DNA from: Chaenocephalus aceratus
Lineage: Eukaryota; Chordata; Actinopteri; Perciformes; Channichthyidae
Length of the DNA stretch: 64,000 nucleotides
Direction of reading: 5' to 3'
Assembly (NCBI GenBank): GCA_023974075.1
Contig: CM043787.1
Span: 33,637,718-33,701,717 of the forward strand
In this document: in pieces, positions 22,105-35,724 of the stretch
Numbering within the stretch: position 1 is the first letter of the stretch
How the letters are laid out: each line of letters starts with the position of its first letter
The notes under the pieces: generated by a model
Told to the model about the DNA's origin: nothing
Seen by the model: only the letters and a program-made list of their open reading frames with translations
Databases searched by the model: none
Translations under genes and position numbers: made by a program

Positions 22105-25100
22105 AGAAAATGAGCTTTCAAGCTTCCAAAAGTGTTGGAGAAAAAAGTTGCATGAAAGAATGAAACATCCAAATCAACACAGCAAGCAAACACTGCAGCT
22201 CTGGGAACATGAAGCCCATCCTAAAAACATTACCCATCTTTTTCTGTTAGTGGAGATATTTGGAAGACATTTAGTATCTTAAGTATACCCATTTAGACAT
22301 CTCATATCAAATATAAATTAAGTAATAAACATAAAAAAGGATAATGAAAAAAGTTGCATTCATCTAAAAATGTATCAAATGGGTCTTTTAACTATTCTCT
22401 CACAAAGTATTGAGCCTTTTTCAAAGAACATGGAAGTTTGTGCAAGTGTAACTTTTTACTGCCGCATACCACAGCCTGCTTGCACAAACATGCATTCAAA
22501 CACCTGCACACATCCATGCATTCACATGTTCCTTCAGCGCTCTTACAAATCACAAATGTATTCTGCAGCTGCCCTCATGGTGGCTCTGGAAAGTCACATC
22601 AGATACATATCCAAATGTAACTGTCCTCTGCGCATCAGCGGGGACGCTGATTTACTGAGTTTCTCAATTGACTTGAAGGCTGGATTAGCTTGAAGCAATC
22701 TAGGGAACTGTTGCTATCATTTGCAGCTAAATCAGCGCTGTGTTAATGAATGCCTCTCACTGGCCTCCTGGCCGTCCTATCAGAGCGCATGCTGGTAATA
22801 CACATCCTCAGAGGTTGAAGCAAGCATCAAACAAGCTGCTTTTAGTAATATAACAGCATGTCAGTCAGACTATTGATTCACACTCATAGATTACACTGTC
22901 TGCATTGAAAATATAATAATCAGGATATCTCGAGCCTTATTACCATAAACATCACTTTTTTTAAACGATTAAACTGAGGCATTGAGTGTATTCAATAATG
23001 GTCGATAAATTGATTGAAAGAAAAGGAATTGTAACCATTTCATTATTTAAATTTGTGTTTTGAGCTTAAAATAAATTGAGAATGTGTTTTTGCTCTACAG
23101 ATGACAGTCAATAGTTTATCTTAATGTTTTGGAATGAAAGTTGGAAAAATGTTAGTTAAGAAGACCTCACAGTGACTGAGTAATTGTGAATGCCTTTACA
23201 TATGTTAAATGTTTCATAGATTAGACAATTAATCAAAACAACGGTCAATTGATTGCTAAATAATACAAATTCTAGTTAGTTGCAGACGTGTCCATTACAA
23301 TTCAATACTGCTTTATTTATGTATTTATGTAAATGTATGCCAGAGCTCTTCAGCCAGGTCAACATATACACAATAGTTATTGTACAATATATATTGTATA
23401 CATATATATAATATACAATAGCTAAAGAAAAAGATAAACACGGTCTATCAAAAAGGAAAATATACATTAATGTGTGTATATCATTACCAGTGATTAATTG
23501 AATGTTTTACAAAATATAATGTGCTCTTTATTTGGATTCTGAAGTTGAAGCTGACTCTTCTGTAGACGCTCTCTGGTGCAATAACATGTAGAGAGTGCAG
23601 CAAACCGCCCTCTTGGTAGGCGTGTGTGAACCTGCTCAGTCCAGCTTTCCAATATATTCTGCTCGACAGACTGCTAGACTTAGTACAACAAAGAGCTCAG
23701 CTGCTTTAGGAGCAGTTGCCATGTTGTTATATCCTGGTAACAGGCAACTTAACCTTTTTGCACAGTTAAAGAAGCTGAATATGTTTCATCCCCGAGTGTG
23801 ACGCTGCCATCAGAGACATCTCTTCTGACTGTCCACAGTGAGTCAGCTGCAGTAGATGTTTTATCCTCACATGCTGTAAAATTATGTGGTGCGAGAACTC
23901 ATGTTGGTTTCATAGTGCACTGATATTAAGTGCATGGGGTTATGTGAATAGTGCATCAAGAGCCTCTCCATTAGGTGTGCCAGTCAAAGAGATACCATTT
24001 CTGTGATTGTCTCGCAATGTGATATAGGAGGAAGATGTATTTTTAGAAATGTCATAAATGCACTAATGGCTGGCTCTGCCCGAAGCCCACACTGAGTGTT
24101 GACGCCGTTGGCCACTTACAGAGTAGGATTATGGGTCTCGTTTTGCAGCGGATGCATTCAGAGCAATTATCAGAGATACCCAGACAATAGGCCTCGTACT
24201 TAAAGTGACAGGTCATTCTGTTGGAACAGTTGCAAATATGCATCAATATGACATTAACTGTCTCCTCCAGCATCAGACACAAAAGCTTCTGATGTCAGTG
24301 GCTCTGTGCTTCCAAACGGAAAGCATAGAGATTTACTGTATTTATTGGCAATATTATAAGAACAAATACCCAACGCAGCCGTTCGGGATGTTTTCCGAGT
24401 GTGCATGATGTCAAAAAAAAGGACTGCAAAAAGGGAAAATGTTTGACTTGTATTTTTATTTTCTTATTTTAATTAAGTACAGAATGGCTGTCCTGGTGTT
24501 AAAAGTGGCATACTATGACGATTAGCCACAGCTAGTTCCTAAAGGATGACTTGGACATTTCACAAGTGTATTGGTGTATTCTCATGTCTTAACAGTAAAT
24601 ATGTAGCTGCCGCAAGCATTAAGAATAGGGAACCTCTAGCCTGACTTTCTCACAATGTGAAATTGCAAAAATCAGCACCTCTTACTGTAAGTACACGTAC
24701 AAAACCAAAGCCAAAAAAGACAACTTGGAGTTTTTTGGGGTCTTGCGTCTTTCTTTGCATGATGCAGTAGCTCCCGATTTATCACGTGTTAAATAGTGAG
24801 CTTCAGAGGATCTGCAGGCAGACCTTTTTTTATGAGAAATCTTATCTATAATTATCTTTACTGTCAGATGAAGGCTTACTAAAGTGGAAAATCAAAGTGA
24901 TGTTCCCGCAACATGCTGAGGTTTTAAAAGCACAAATCTAGCATGAAATTATCTTTTCTGTCAGCGGAATAGGAATATTTGAAAGGCGTACTTTGGTGGT
25001 AAGTCACCTGAACAAAGCTCCGCCCAGCTAGATGCCTATGGGTGCCAAGCTGAAATGGAGACCTGCCTCTAGGTTTACCCGAGCTTAGCACAGAGCCCTT

Positions 25101-25793
25101 ATTGCTCAAAGCAGCATGAGTAGATTTCTGTCTTCATTTCACTTCTGCACCATGCTCCGTGCCTTTTTAGATTGGGACCTGCCCAAAATGAGCCCCCCTG
25201 TGATGACAGGAATAGCTTTTTTAAAGGCACAGAGGGGAGAGAAATTAACTGTGTGTGATCAAGTGTAAAGTAACAGTACACCAAGAGTGGAGGAGAGGCT
25301 TAAAGGAATTTGAGAATAAAGGATTCCATACATTCCTAGATGTAAGAACCACTTTTATGTTAAAGTGTTTATAAGAAGCAGATTTGCATATGTATTACTA
25401 TTTATCTATAAAATACTTCTTATAATTAACTTATCCGCAGTCGTAATCAGACAACCCTGTGGAATCTGAACAATACAGCTCATTGTACCTGCATTTAATA
25501 CTGCCAGCACTATTGGATTCTGGCTCTCAAAAAGGATGCATAATGTTGTCTCACTTGAATATCAGGTGAAGTGAAGCTTGGTGAGGCTAAACTTCAAGGT
25601 TGATGAGGGAGGGGTAAATGTTGTTGGAATTTGAATAAAATTCACCAGGAGAGTTTTCTTGACTAGTATAACGAATTCCGGTGGTTGGAGCTTAAAATAA
25701 ATGATTTCAAAAAATGTACCTCTCACGAAGGACCACCCAACTCGACATATGTAGATCTTAATGCCATTTACTTCTAAAGAATGTGCAGGTTGT
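22105..25793. other. Intronic sequence, nothing recognised
   Basis: About 3.7 kb without recognisable exon, RNA gene or repeat boundary. An AT-rich stretch of overlapping palindromes lies at about 23380-23420. Confidence 0.4.
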
Positions 25794-25850
25794 CTTGATT
25801 TTAATATTGGGTTATTATAAGACTTAGAATAACCCAATATTAAAATCAAG
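25794..25850. repeat. Perfect 23-bp inverted repeat with 11-nt loop
   Basis: The arm CTTGATTTTAATATTGGG plus GTTATT (25794-25816) is exactly complementary to 25828-25850. The loop is ATAAGACTTAG. It lies in presumed galnt18 intron 1, about 640 bp from the exon 1 donor. It may be a recent small inverted duplication. The AT-rich stem is short for a microRNA precursor. Confidence 0.9.
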
Positions 25851-26131
25851 GCACATATTTCATTTGCTATACATCAGGAGAGCCTTAAATTGCCCTCAAC
25901 AGTAAGGCTATTAAATGTGTACCTATTCATGAAGGAATTATAATAAGATATTATATTGCAGCCTACTTTCAACTTATTATTAAGCTGGTGTGCAGTGCCT
26001 TTTTAGATATGTTGCCTCACTGTACTTATCCTTCTCATGGGGACATGCAGCTTTTTAAAACAGTCCTTTGTCCTCTATCACAGACTCTAAATAACTTGAT
26101 CTTAAACAGACAGAAGAAGTTCCTGCGGCAT

Positions 26132-26393
<262 letters not shown>

Positions 26394-26491
26394 AAACCCT
26401 TCGCATATTAAAATGTTACTTTAATGGAGCCCGGATGCTGTGAAGGTAAGGTAATTGAGTGAGTAGATACAGTTAAATGAATGAAGCTTAC

Positions 26492-26729
26492 CTTGTATGT
26501 GCTGGTTGACCACATTCTCCAGCCGATCAAGCCTCTCCATGATCCGGAGAGTGTCCCCTCGTTTGTCTCCCTCTAACTTTCTCTCCGGTAAAGGCATGGG
26601 AACTTTGATGTAAATATTGGCGATGTAGTTAGTAACCCATCCGACGTAAAGCAGGCAAACAATGTTGGTCATGCCGCTAAGTATCACGCATGTGGACACC
26701 AAAGTTTTGGTTCTCCTGGTGCAAGCCAT
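26492..26729 (-). CDS. galnt18: galnt18 first coding exon (polypeptide GalNAc-transferase-like 18, N-terminus)
   Basis: Seventy-nine codons plus one base, starting MACTRRTKTLV. The family's product is a Golgi type II membrane protein of the polypeptide N-acetylgalactosaminyltransferase family (mucin-type O-glycosylation). This exon gives the short cytoplasmic tail, a single signal-anchor (about residues 9-33, LSGMTNIVCLLYVGWV) and the start of the stem with a likely coiled coil (GDTLRIMERLDRLENV). I recognise the sequence as the conserved N-terminus of vertebrate GALNT18. The first in-frame ATG was chosen; it has G at -3 and G at +4. The exon ends CATACAAG|GTAAGC (donor gt at 26490-26491), a phase-1 junction. 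The lectin and catalytic domains must lie in later exons beyond position 1; none was found in the 26 kb of flanking intron. Confidence 0.92.
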
Positions 26730-27120
26730 GCCAACATCCCTCCATACAGCCTGCAGTATTCCTTTAAACCGGAGGACAGGGCGACAGTCGCCCGTAAACA
26801 AGCTGAAATAATGAAGTTATTTCCAGCAACTGTGCAGCGGTGCGATATCCGGAACGCGGAGCCTTTACTTTAAAAGTGCCGTGTGTGTTTTTGGCGCTGG
26901 TGAAACAGCTTAATTTCAAATATCTACAGGTGAAGCTTCCCCCTCTCGTTCCATTGCGAAGCTCCGTCGGCTCCGGTTGCATGTGAGGATCACGGAAACA
27001 GGAGAGACACTGAGCATCCTGCTGCAGCCAATGGGAGGGATGGAGAGGACTGACAGCCGCCGTGCTGCACGCGCCCCGCTGCGCGCTGATTCACTGTGCA
27101 AGTGGATCTGACCGGACTAT
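26730..27120 (-). promoter_or_regulatory. galnt18: Putative 5' UTR and promoter side of galnt18
   Basis: This segment directly upstream of the start codon is richer in G+C and CpG than its surroundings (for example GCGCGCAGCGGGGCGCG on the gene strand near 27070). It has one CCAAT box (27028-27032 on the plus strand) and no TATA box at a sensible distance, as is common for housekeeping-like vertebrate promoters. An out-of-frame ATG lies a few bases before the start codon (GATGTTGGCATGG). The transcription start cannot be placed from sequence alone. Confidence 0.45.
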
Positions 27121-30100
27121 TTCCATAGAGCAGGACACTTAAGTGTTATAAGCTATTTCTGCCCAAACGGCGAAATATGTAAGACACACTGACCTTAAAC
27201 TGCTCATGTGGAGGTATTTCCTCGTACAATTAGGTAAATCCAGCTGAGATGCTTTCACAGCACGAAGTAGAAAACACTTATGGAGTTGTTCCGAGAAGAT
27301 ATTTTCAAATTATCATGAAGGAGTAGATTTCTTACTGCAGTGCTGGATTGGACCAGCGATAGTGACAGCCCAGTCTCCATCAGAAATCAAGGTGTGGTGG
27401 GGTCATGTTATAGGTCTGGCTCAGGTCCAGCTGAGCTCACTGTGAGGCGGATGCAGAGAAGAAGCTGCATGCTACACGCTGCTGTAATTAGAGCAGTGCA
27501 GGGATACATAGCCTAATTACTGCAGGCCTGCTCAAAGGGCACAAACAGGCTACTGCTGACACACTGAGCCTGAGGACAGAAGCACTATACCCTGGTGAGA
27601 CAAAGTAATACTTTTTCTACCAAACTATAAACCATTGTTCAGCATCAATACTTTTGTGGCAAGTTTGCATTGTTATTGCTTCTACACTAGTCACTAGTCA
27701 CTTTTCCTGGAATGATGTGATCATTTGTTGGCAAATTGTGGAGTTTGGCCTATTTGCATATTTCTGCCAAATAGAGGCTAATTTTATGGCATAGCAAAAA
27801 GAAAAAAGCCTCAAATGTAGCTGTTGAAAAGAAGGTTGTTCACTATCAAAATACCATACAATGGTTCTCCTTCAGGACTATGTGTTTGCTGCCGCAGAGC
27901 CTCTGGATTCTGTGTGTCTGACAGCTTCTTTATTTCCTGTGTCTTAGGCTGGTCATTTTTTGCAAGCCGTCCTCCTACTCCTACAAACATCGAACATTTT
28001 AATCCATTTAGTGTCTTGCATTTTCTGTAACTGAGGATATTTTTTACCACATACTGTAGAAACCGCAGTATCTGAATGAATGTCAGGTCTTGTTCTAGAT
28101 TCCTACCAACATTCCTGACCGTGTTTTGACAGTCATTTCCAGTATCATCTTGGCCAGATGAGTATTTGCTAATAACAGCCTTTGTCCTCCCATCTGCCAG
28201 ACAGCTACACAGTGTTAGGGAAATTATTGACCTAGACTCCTAGATATGACGTACAGGACCAACCCTGACGTCTGTTTATCTCCTTTAAGGACATAGGCTG
28301 CTTCAGCCATAATGTTATTGTTCCCATTCTGTGACCGGGCAACACTAGGTCACAGATGGTCTGTTGTTGTGGGTGCACTGAGACACTTCCTTCTTTGTTG
28401 TTTGTGGACTCCAAGATATGACATCTTCGAGGCCATAAGTGACGGACGCAAGTAACTCAGTGTGCCCAACTGTTTAAACTATCTTATCAAAATATGTTGA
28501 TTACTCTCTGGGAAACCAGTTAAATGGGCTAACGAGAGAGAGGCGCTCCAGAATTGACGTGGAAACCCACCCGTGCAGTCTCACCGTGACTGCTGTGACT
28601 TGTGATGTGAATCCTCCGGCCGAAACTCCAAATAAATCATCAGTGTTTGACATCAAAGCTCCTGCTCTACCGTGTCTCTTTCCTGAGTTGGTGACTCCCA
28701 CTGCATTGCTACACAGAAGTTTCCCTTACACACAGCAGGCTGTCAGAGTGAAAGTAGTATATCAGATGATTGAAAACATCAATACATTGTTAATGGAATA
28801 AACAGCATAATTGTGAACATCTGATTTCCAATGATGTCCCTGGATGAACACGACATGTTTGTGAGAATTGTTTTTGGAAAATAAAACATTAAAAACGCCT
28901 TTATTGCAGTCATATCCACAACCACAACCTTTTCAGAACCAAATGCATCTTTGTCCTTTGGGCCGATTATCGTACACCTTGATCGTATAGACAAACTGAT
29001 TCAGCGGCGAAAATGCTGCCATATTAAATACAGAAAACACTTTAAACCTGATTGCTTTCAACTCAGGTGCATATTCATGGCTTTAAATCAAAAATATGAT
29101 TCAACATTAATGGCTGTCTGTAGTTTATCTTGTCAGTCAACGAGCATTAGAGTGACCTCATTTACCCTTTCCTCCATACATCCAGATGTAATGACAGGCC
29201 ACCTCCCCTATCTGCTCAGCAACAGTCATGTGTGGTGGTGAGATGATCAATGCATGCAGGAGCAAGCTGCCCATTCATCTCTGCTAACAGACCTGCCATA
29301 CTGCAAAAAAGGTATTTTCTTTAGTTGGCAGTGTCAGGAATTTTCTATTCGCTAGATACAATGATGTGAAGAAAAAGTATTTTTTGGCTTTTTTGCTCAT
29401 TTAATCTCATCTTAACCCACAAGATTGGAAGTCAATAAACTGTGTGTAGGAGTTTGTGCCCTCCGATTGAAGTTGATGAAAAAAACGTTTACTGAAGGTC
29501 CATTTTTTACGTTTGAAATGCTGAGTATGGAATAGGATTTCATTTCACTGTTACGTGATTGGCTAGAGCCGCAAAAAACAATAATTGTTCAGTCAATTAA
29601 CAGAAAAGTAATCCGCAATACAACTGATTAAATGTAGAACAAAAAATGTAATCAGTCAAACCTTTTGTAGTTTAAACAATACATCTGTTGGTTTGACAAA
29701 GCAAACAATTTAAAGATGCTCCCTTGTCCTGGCATATAATTTATTTCTCAATTATTCTGCACATTATTTTACTGTTTGATTGATCAGTCACTTAGTCCAT
29801 GAATGAAATGTCAAAAGGTTTATCACTCTTTGTCAGAGCCCAAGATGAAATAGTTTGCAACAATATCTGGCACACAAAAAGCAATTTAAGTTTCCATAAC
29901 CTTTACATTTAAGGAGCTGTAACAACTGTTTGTCTTTTATAATATACTTGAAACTATTAATATCGATATTAAAAATAATTTGCCATGGATTTTATGGTGG
30001 CTGATAACTAGATCAACCATAGAAACGTTTTGCTCTAGAATATTGTTGGGATTTCTTCTAATTTTCAGACCGAACGATTGATCAAGAAAATGTCTGCACT

Positions 30101-33100
30101 CTGGCAGATTACTCCCACCAAACCTCAGACATCTACAGCCACTGCACCCTACAGAGGGTCTTTGTGGACCGTATTTCCCTTTCCTAAATATGCTGAAATT
30201 GTGAGCTAGAGAAACATTTAATTGCTCTAATCAAATCTCAGTATAATGCTTTCCACTAACTTCAAATGGCCTGTGTGATGCTTTTTAGACTGCAAACTGT
30301 ACACTGTGTAAACATGAATATAATTTAAGTGGATTGAAATTATAATGAGAAATCTCAGCTAAATCACCAGACGTCACATTGAAATGCCGATTCATAGATT
30401 AGCTTGTTTTCAGTGTGATGATGATTGAGTGTCATTGGTGATTAGTTTCAGCTCTGGTTTTTACTTTGTTCACGTTATTTATGAACCTCTTCTCTGTTTA
30501 ATGGGAATTACTGAAAGAACAAAGCATGTCCTTGTGAGTACAATCACTGGATTTTGTCATGAAGACGACCACAAAGCTGTGTAAACATTTAACTGACCAG
30601 CAATAAACACCTGCAAGGGTTTGGCCTGCACCTTTTATCGATTTACTTTGAATTTGAGCCAGCTGCAGGGACACTTTGAGGTTGGTATTAGGGACCTGCT
30701 ATGTGGGATACACCCAGCCAAGCACCTGTCACTTGAGCTCTGAATGAATGCTCTTCTTGTGGGCTGATTAATTACCGTGTGAGAGAGGTTATCCTGTAAT
30801 CATCACTGTGACGTCCCAGAAACAAAGGCAGTACCACTGTAAATTGCTCAGCTGTGCAGACACCATCCATTAATCAACAAACCACACACTCGACATGCCA
30901 GGATTAGTCTTTGACAACCCAGAGAAGATAAAAATATAATTGTAATACTTTTTACATAGCCCTCTCCTGAAGTGATGCCTTTAATTAACTGCTATATATT
31001 ATAGAGGCCGTTTTCCACATCAAGGTTGAGAGGAGACACTGAATCCCTACCAGCTTGAAAAGGTGCTGTTCTGAGGCTGACCTCATGATTGTCTCCAAAT
31101 CCCCCCATTAAATGGTAGAAATGGTTCACAGAAATGAAATCCACCCTCCAGATGGTGTAGGAGGCTGACCCTTTACTACACACTCTTTGTGGGTCGGGGG
31201 AACCGACAAGAAAAAAGAAGATTTCCCTCGAGACGCAGGATCACTTTCAATTAATTCAGCCTGAGAAAAGTCTATTAATTTGAGTCACAAAAAAATCTTT
31301 ATACACTTGGTATAAATATAAAGTAATTTTGGTGCCAGGTGTTAGGCTGCTTTCCAGTTGAGGTTTTTGTTTTACTATTAATTGCAGTATGTGTTAACTT
31401 TAAGCTTAAGGATATCCACAGGAAGACATAACACTTCAATCAGACTGGATCTCATCATGCTGTCACATGTATTCATGCAGACACGCCTGCACCAATGCAA
31501 CCATATCTAATCATGTACTCACAGCCAATTGAATACATTTAGCCAAAAATAACCACCTTGTATGCTGCATCTTCTCTACAGTTCAAATGTTGGTTAAATG
31601 AAAAAATGTCTTTCTGATCAGTATGTGTGGTCATGCATGTAAAATTGCACAATCTGTGCGGTTCTACATCTAATTTATTATCGCACAAAACAATTTTTCT
31701 CGAGAATGAGTGTGCTGCATTTTTCTTTATGGAGATTACACTTTTGCTATCAGTCTCCTTCTGACTTTTTATTACCAGCACCTTTTACATAAAGTGCCTT
31801 CAGTTGATATTATTCACTGCCAGCAGCAGACTCTTTAGTGAAGTGTTTTGAATATTTGTACTTTGAAATAAGCCAACATATTAAGGAAAGTCGATATGAT
31901 GTGGACACAGAGATTGTGAGATGCGAATCACATTAAGTTCAGGCTCATTTATTTATAGAGCCTTTCATCACAAGTATGTCTCAGAGGATTTCACAGGGAG
32001 AAGGCGAGAAGAAACCTATCTAGATCTTTCTAATCAGAACCAGTCACATGACAAAGTGAGGTGCTGTAATACATGATGAAACATGTGAAATGCAAGGCTG
32101 CAAACAAAGACTCTAATGTAGAGGTGGACACAATATCACAGGTACATGTTCGATCTAATGCAATCCAAATCAACATGTCTGAAATAAAAGCTACCATATA
32201 AATACAATAAACACGTACAAAATTCATAGATTTGTTAGTTGTTGGTTATTTATTGTCATGCAGATACAAGTGCCGAGCCCACATGGATTTATACGACATA
32301 AAAACATACTATTGCAATTATAAAACATTTGTTAGACATGGATATAACTTATAAGAAATACATTATTATGGCAGACAACAAACTGTATCTCTTTTCTCAA
32401 GCTTTAAAAAAAAAAAAAAGGTCCCCAATGTTTTTTATAATTCCTACAGAAGAACTATATTAAGAATTAAAGGACATTTTACAAAAAATAAATAACCTTT
32501 TATGCATCACAAACTGGGCATTAACAAATGAAATTGACTTTATTTTTAAGGTAATGCAGCCGAACAGAAATGTGAACACATTTTACTTGCTGGTTTAGGC
32601 TTACAAGTTTCTTCACCAATGTTGCAGGTACGTAGTACAAGATTGCGTTATTCTGCACAGGCTATTCATGATAATGTCGACACATGCTGAAGCCTAGTCT
32701 TGCACCAACTATGAACCTGAAAGACACATCGTCTTTTCTTTGTGTCAGTCAAAGTCACCGGGTGAAATCTCATTTGAAGTATACAGCATCCTTTTTCACT
32801 GCGAATAATTTGAATAATCTCATCACTCTGTGCATTTCCACGTCAGTGTTAAAACATGTTGTGCTCAGCAGCCTGTCTGTGGAGTGCAGCAGCTCTTGTC
32901 AAATAAAACCACCTAAAATTAGATGTCACACTGCCTCAAAGTGATGCGTCTGTCTTTAATTTTGGCAAATGAAGCACAGTAAATTAGCTTTGGATATGTT
33001 TGTAAAGCAAAAGAGGGCAACCGAAGAGGAGACACGTTTTAACTTTCTCATTTGGGGAGAAATAATTCTGCTAGATGAGGAAACTTGTGTTTTTTAAGCT

Positions 33101-33680
33101 GAAAAAAGGAGTGGATTGTAAAAAATCTTGTAAAATGATGAACAGTGTTTTAATAAAAGCAGCTGTCAGGTTTGGCATAATATTTAAGGAGAAATGTAGG
33201 TGAGCTCATCTGGGCTTTGAGAGGAAATAGAGTAGCCCTGAAATGAAGAGTGATTCTTCCAAACAGGAAGGAGTCATTAAGGCAATCTCTATCTGTGCCT
33301 CAAGAAAGAAGCATCACCATAACTGCTGTGTTTTTATTTTTATCTTTTTTGCACCAACCAAATTCATGAACATGCAGTCTGTACAGGGAGAAGACAGAGA
33401 GAAGGTGAGATTAAACCAGAAGCATGGGCCACTGAAATGATGGCAGGCCGTTGTTGACAAGGATTAGCCTGCAAAGACATTGTTGCTGCAGCTGCATTCC
33501 TCAGTAAATATGCTTTTGTCTGAGGAAAACAGTTAAATCGTGTCGACTCAAAGACTCATTGTTGTTCAGCGATGACTCAACCTCATCTCAAACTACAAAG
33601 ACAGATTATGAGCTACAGAACATGCTGCATTTATACATCTGACACATTTTGACATGATAAACAACAAATCTATTTTAAAT
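27121..33680. other. Upstream intergenic sequence, mostly unassigned
   Basis: About 6.5 kb with no recognised exon, RNA gene or well-bounded repeat. A stretch around 31945-32060 (TTTATTTATAGAGCCTTTCA, ACAGGGAGAAGGCGAGAAG) is reminiscent of a LINE 3' tail in minus orientation, but the match from memory is weak. Confidence 0.35.
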
Positions 33681-33880
33681 TTAAAGGGGCCCTATTTTGC
33701 TTTTTAGGGTTGTCTCTTTCCTGTAGTATGTTGTATAGGTGTTTGTGCATGTAAATGGTCTGCAAAGGCTAAAATCCCAAAGTTCCCTATAGAGGGAGTT
33801 TCTCTCCGAGAGTTTGTGTTTATGTGATGTTAAACTGTGATTGGACAAAAGCAGTACGCTTTGGGAGGGGTTAAGCAATT
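33681..33880 (+). mobile_element. Left end of a TTAA-flanked DNA transposon (partial)
   Basis: TTAA (33681-33684) is followed by AGGGGCCCTATTTTGC, close to the terminus AGGTCCCCTATTATAC of the larger TTAA element whose right end is at 57710. The interior (GTATGTTGTATAGGTGTTTG, AATCCCAAAGTTCCC) is a repeat I recognise from fish genomes. No matching right end was found nearby, so it is probably truncated. TTAA targets suggest piggyBac or Kolobok-type elements. Confidence 0.5.
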
Positions 33881-34997
33881 CAATTCAAATTAACATGATT
33901 AATTATATATTTCATATTGCTTATCATAGTTGTCATATAGTAAATTCTACATTTGTATTCACATCTCATGCATAAGAAGTACTTTTTTTTTTAATCACAC
34001 TGCTTGATTTGAACAAGATTCTCAGACTCAGGCCTTTTTACTCTGTGACTAAGGAGCAGAAATGAACTCATCGTCTCTGACCATTATAATAGTGGAAACT
34101 AATGCCCAGCATAACATCTCTTTTCTTTGCCCTACTTTCTCCAAATCAGCTTCAGATTATTTTCATCTCTCAGTGATGCAGGAATAAAGTAAATATGCGG
34201 CCATACTCAGCAGAGTAAAGCAGTTTCCAGTTTTTGACATATGCATTTAGATATATCGCACACAATGAGAATGCCTTATGTCCTTTTCTGCTCATGGCTA
34301 AAGACATTGTTTGGTACCATAGGGGATGGACATTTTAAAGGTAGTTAGGAATTGTATTTACCCTAAAATGTATCGTCTTTGTATCCTTGCTTTTAACAGT
34401 ATACTTTACAGAGTTGTTTCCTTTTGTCTTCATCACAGTAAATTAACAAAGCAAGTCATTTTACCCCTCAACACTTTCTCTTAACATTGTGTCCTCTTTT
34501 TATTGTGCCCACCCTTTAGGCGCTCATAAATTGAATCCTGATAATACAAGCTTTGTAGAAAAAAAAATCAGTTTTAAATCCCTTTTTGTTTCTAAGCCTT
34601 TAAGCCATGGATCATTTGCTATTCTTAACAAGCCTAAACATGTAATGCTAAACCTCAATTTGTCTAGATTGAAAACGTTTCTATAATATAAGGTGTAACA
34701 AGAATAAAATGATGAAGTAAATCCTCTTAAACAAGTTCGACTGATATTAAGGTTGACGTGCCTTTGCTCTGGGTGACTGACTTAATGATGACTTTAACAC
34801 TTCTGAGTCAGCAGTTGTGACCTGGCATGGTACTGGTAGTGTGTCACTGTAATAAAATAGAGAAAAAATAGAAATTATGTCTCAAAGGATAAAGTGAAAT
34901 AACAGGTGATGACCACAACTTTGATTTCCCCCCCAAAAAACAAGGTCAAAATCTCAAAGTCATGCAGTAGAGAACTGGTACTATAATCATGTGATAC
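33881..34997. other. Intergenic sequence, nothing recognised
   Basis: About 1.1 kb of AT-rich DNA without recognisable feature. Confidence 0.4.
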
Positions 34998-35075
34998 TGA
35001 AGTTCTGGCTCATGCATTTGTAACATCCCATATTGACTACTGCAATGCTGTCCTCTCTTGCCTTCCCATCAAATT

Positions 35076-35526
35076 TGTTGGGAAAATACTGAATGTACTC
35101 TTCTAATATCAGAGTAGCACATGATAACAAAGGCCCTACGTAGCTGTGTACGTAACAGGATGTATGATTACCTAGAAGAGCGTCAGGACACACTGTTTTA
35201 GGCAGATGATAGCTATTGACAACGATTAACATGATGATTCAGCCTCTATGGATATAGACATACTGTATGACTGTCATGTTTATTGCTTACGTTGGCCTTA
35301 GCTAATCTGAACTAAACATTGCACACTGCTTTGTACCGGTATACATGTATATTGTGACTGAATAACGGCCTATCTTGTATATAAAGCATGTGAAGGACAC
35401 TGTTAGGGGAACTACTTGTCCCATGAATCTCTGTATGTGATGACTATTCCATTCTTGCAAGGATAGTAAATACATGTATCCTGATATTGAAGCTCAAGCC
35501 GGTGACGAGTCATATTTTTCCTAACA
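35076..35526 (+). mobile_element. Solo LTR (451 bp) with 5-bp target duplication
   Basis: It begins TGTTGGGAAAA and ends TTTTTCCTAACA, so it has the TG...CA termini of an LTR. The flanks are identical 5-bp repeats AAATT (35071-35075 and 35527-35531). Internally there is a TATA-like TATATAAAGC near 35378-35387. No internal retroelement coding sequence or second LTR is adjacent, so it is most simply a solo LTR left by LTR-LTR recombination. Superfamily (Ty3/gypsy, BEL/Pao or retrovirus-like) cannot be decided from the LTR alone. Confidence 0.85.
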
Positions 35527-35644
35527 AAATTCCTCATTAAACTCAAAATCATACAGAACTCTGCTGCCCGGAGTTCTGTATGAATCACACCAAGTCTTCT
35601 GACCACATCACCCCCGTCCTCATCCAACTGCACTGGCTCCCTAT

Positions 35645-35722
<78 letters not shown>
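35645..35722 (+). repeat. CAA trinucleotide array inside the LINE remnant
   Basis: About 26 triplets, mostly CAA, interrupted once by two ATC triplets in the middle. It sits inside the former LINE reading frame after LHWLP, so it arose after the copy was dead. The apparent polyglutamine frame is not a gene. Confidence 0.95.

Positions 35723-35724
<2 letters not shown>

Noticed and set aside
25794..25850. MicroRNA precursor
   Set aside because: The stem is only 23 bp, fully paired and AT-rich, shorter than a typical precursor.
26730..26801. N-terminal extension of galnt18 upstream of the chosen ATG
   Set aside because: The frame is open but has no ATG; the apparent start is TTG. The conserved family N-terminus begins at the ATG at 26729.
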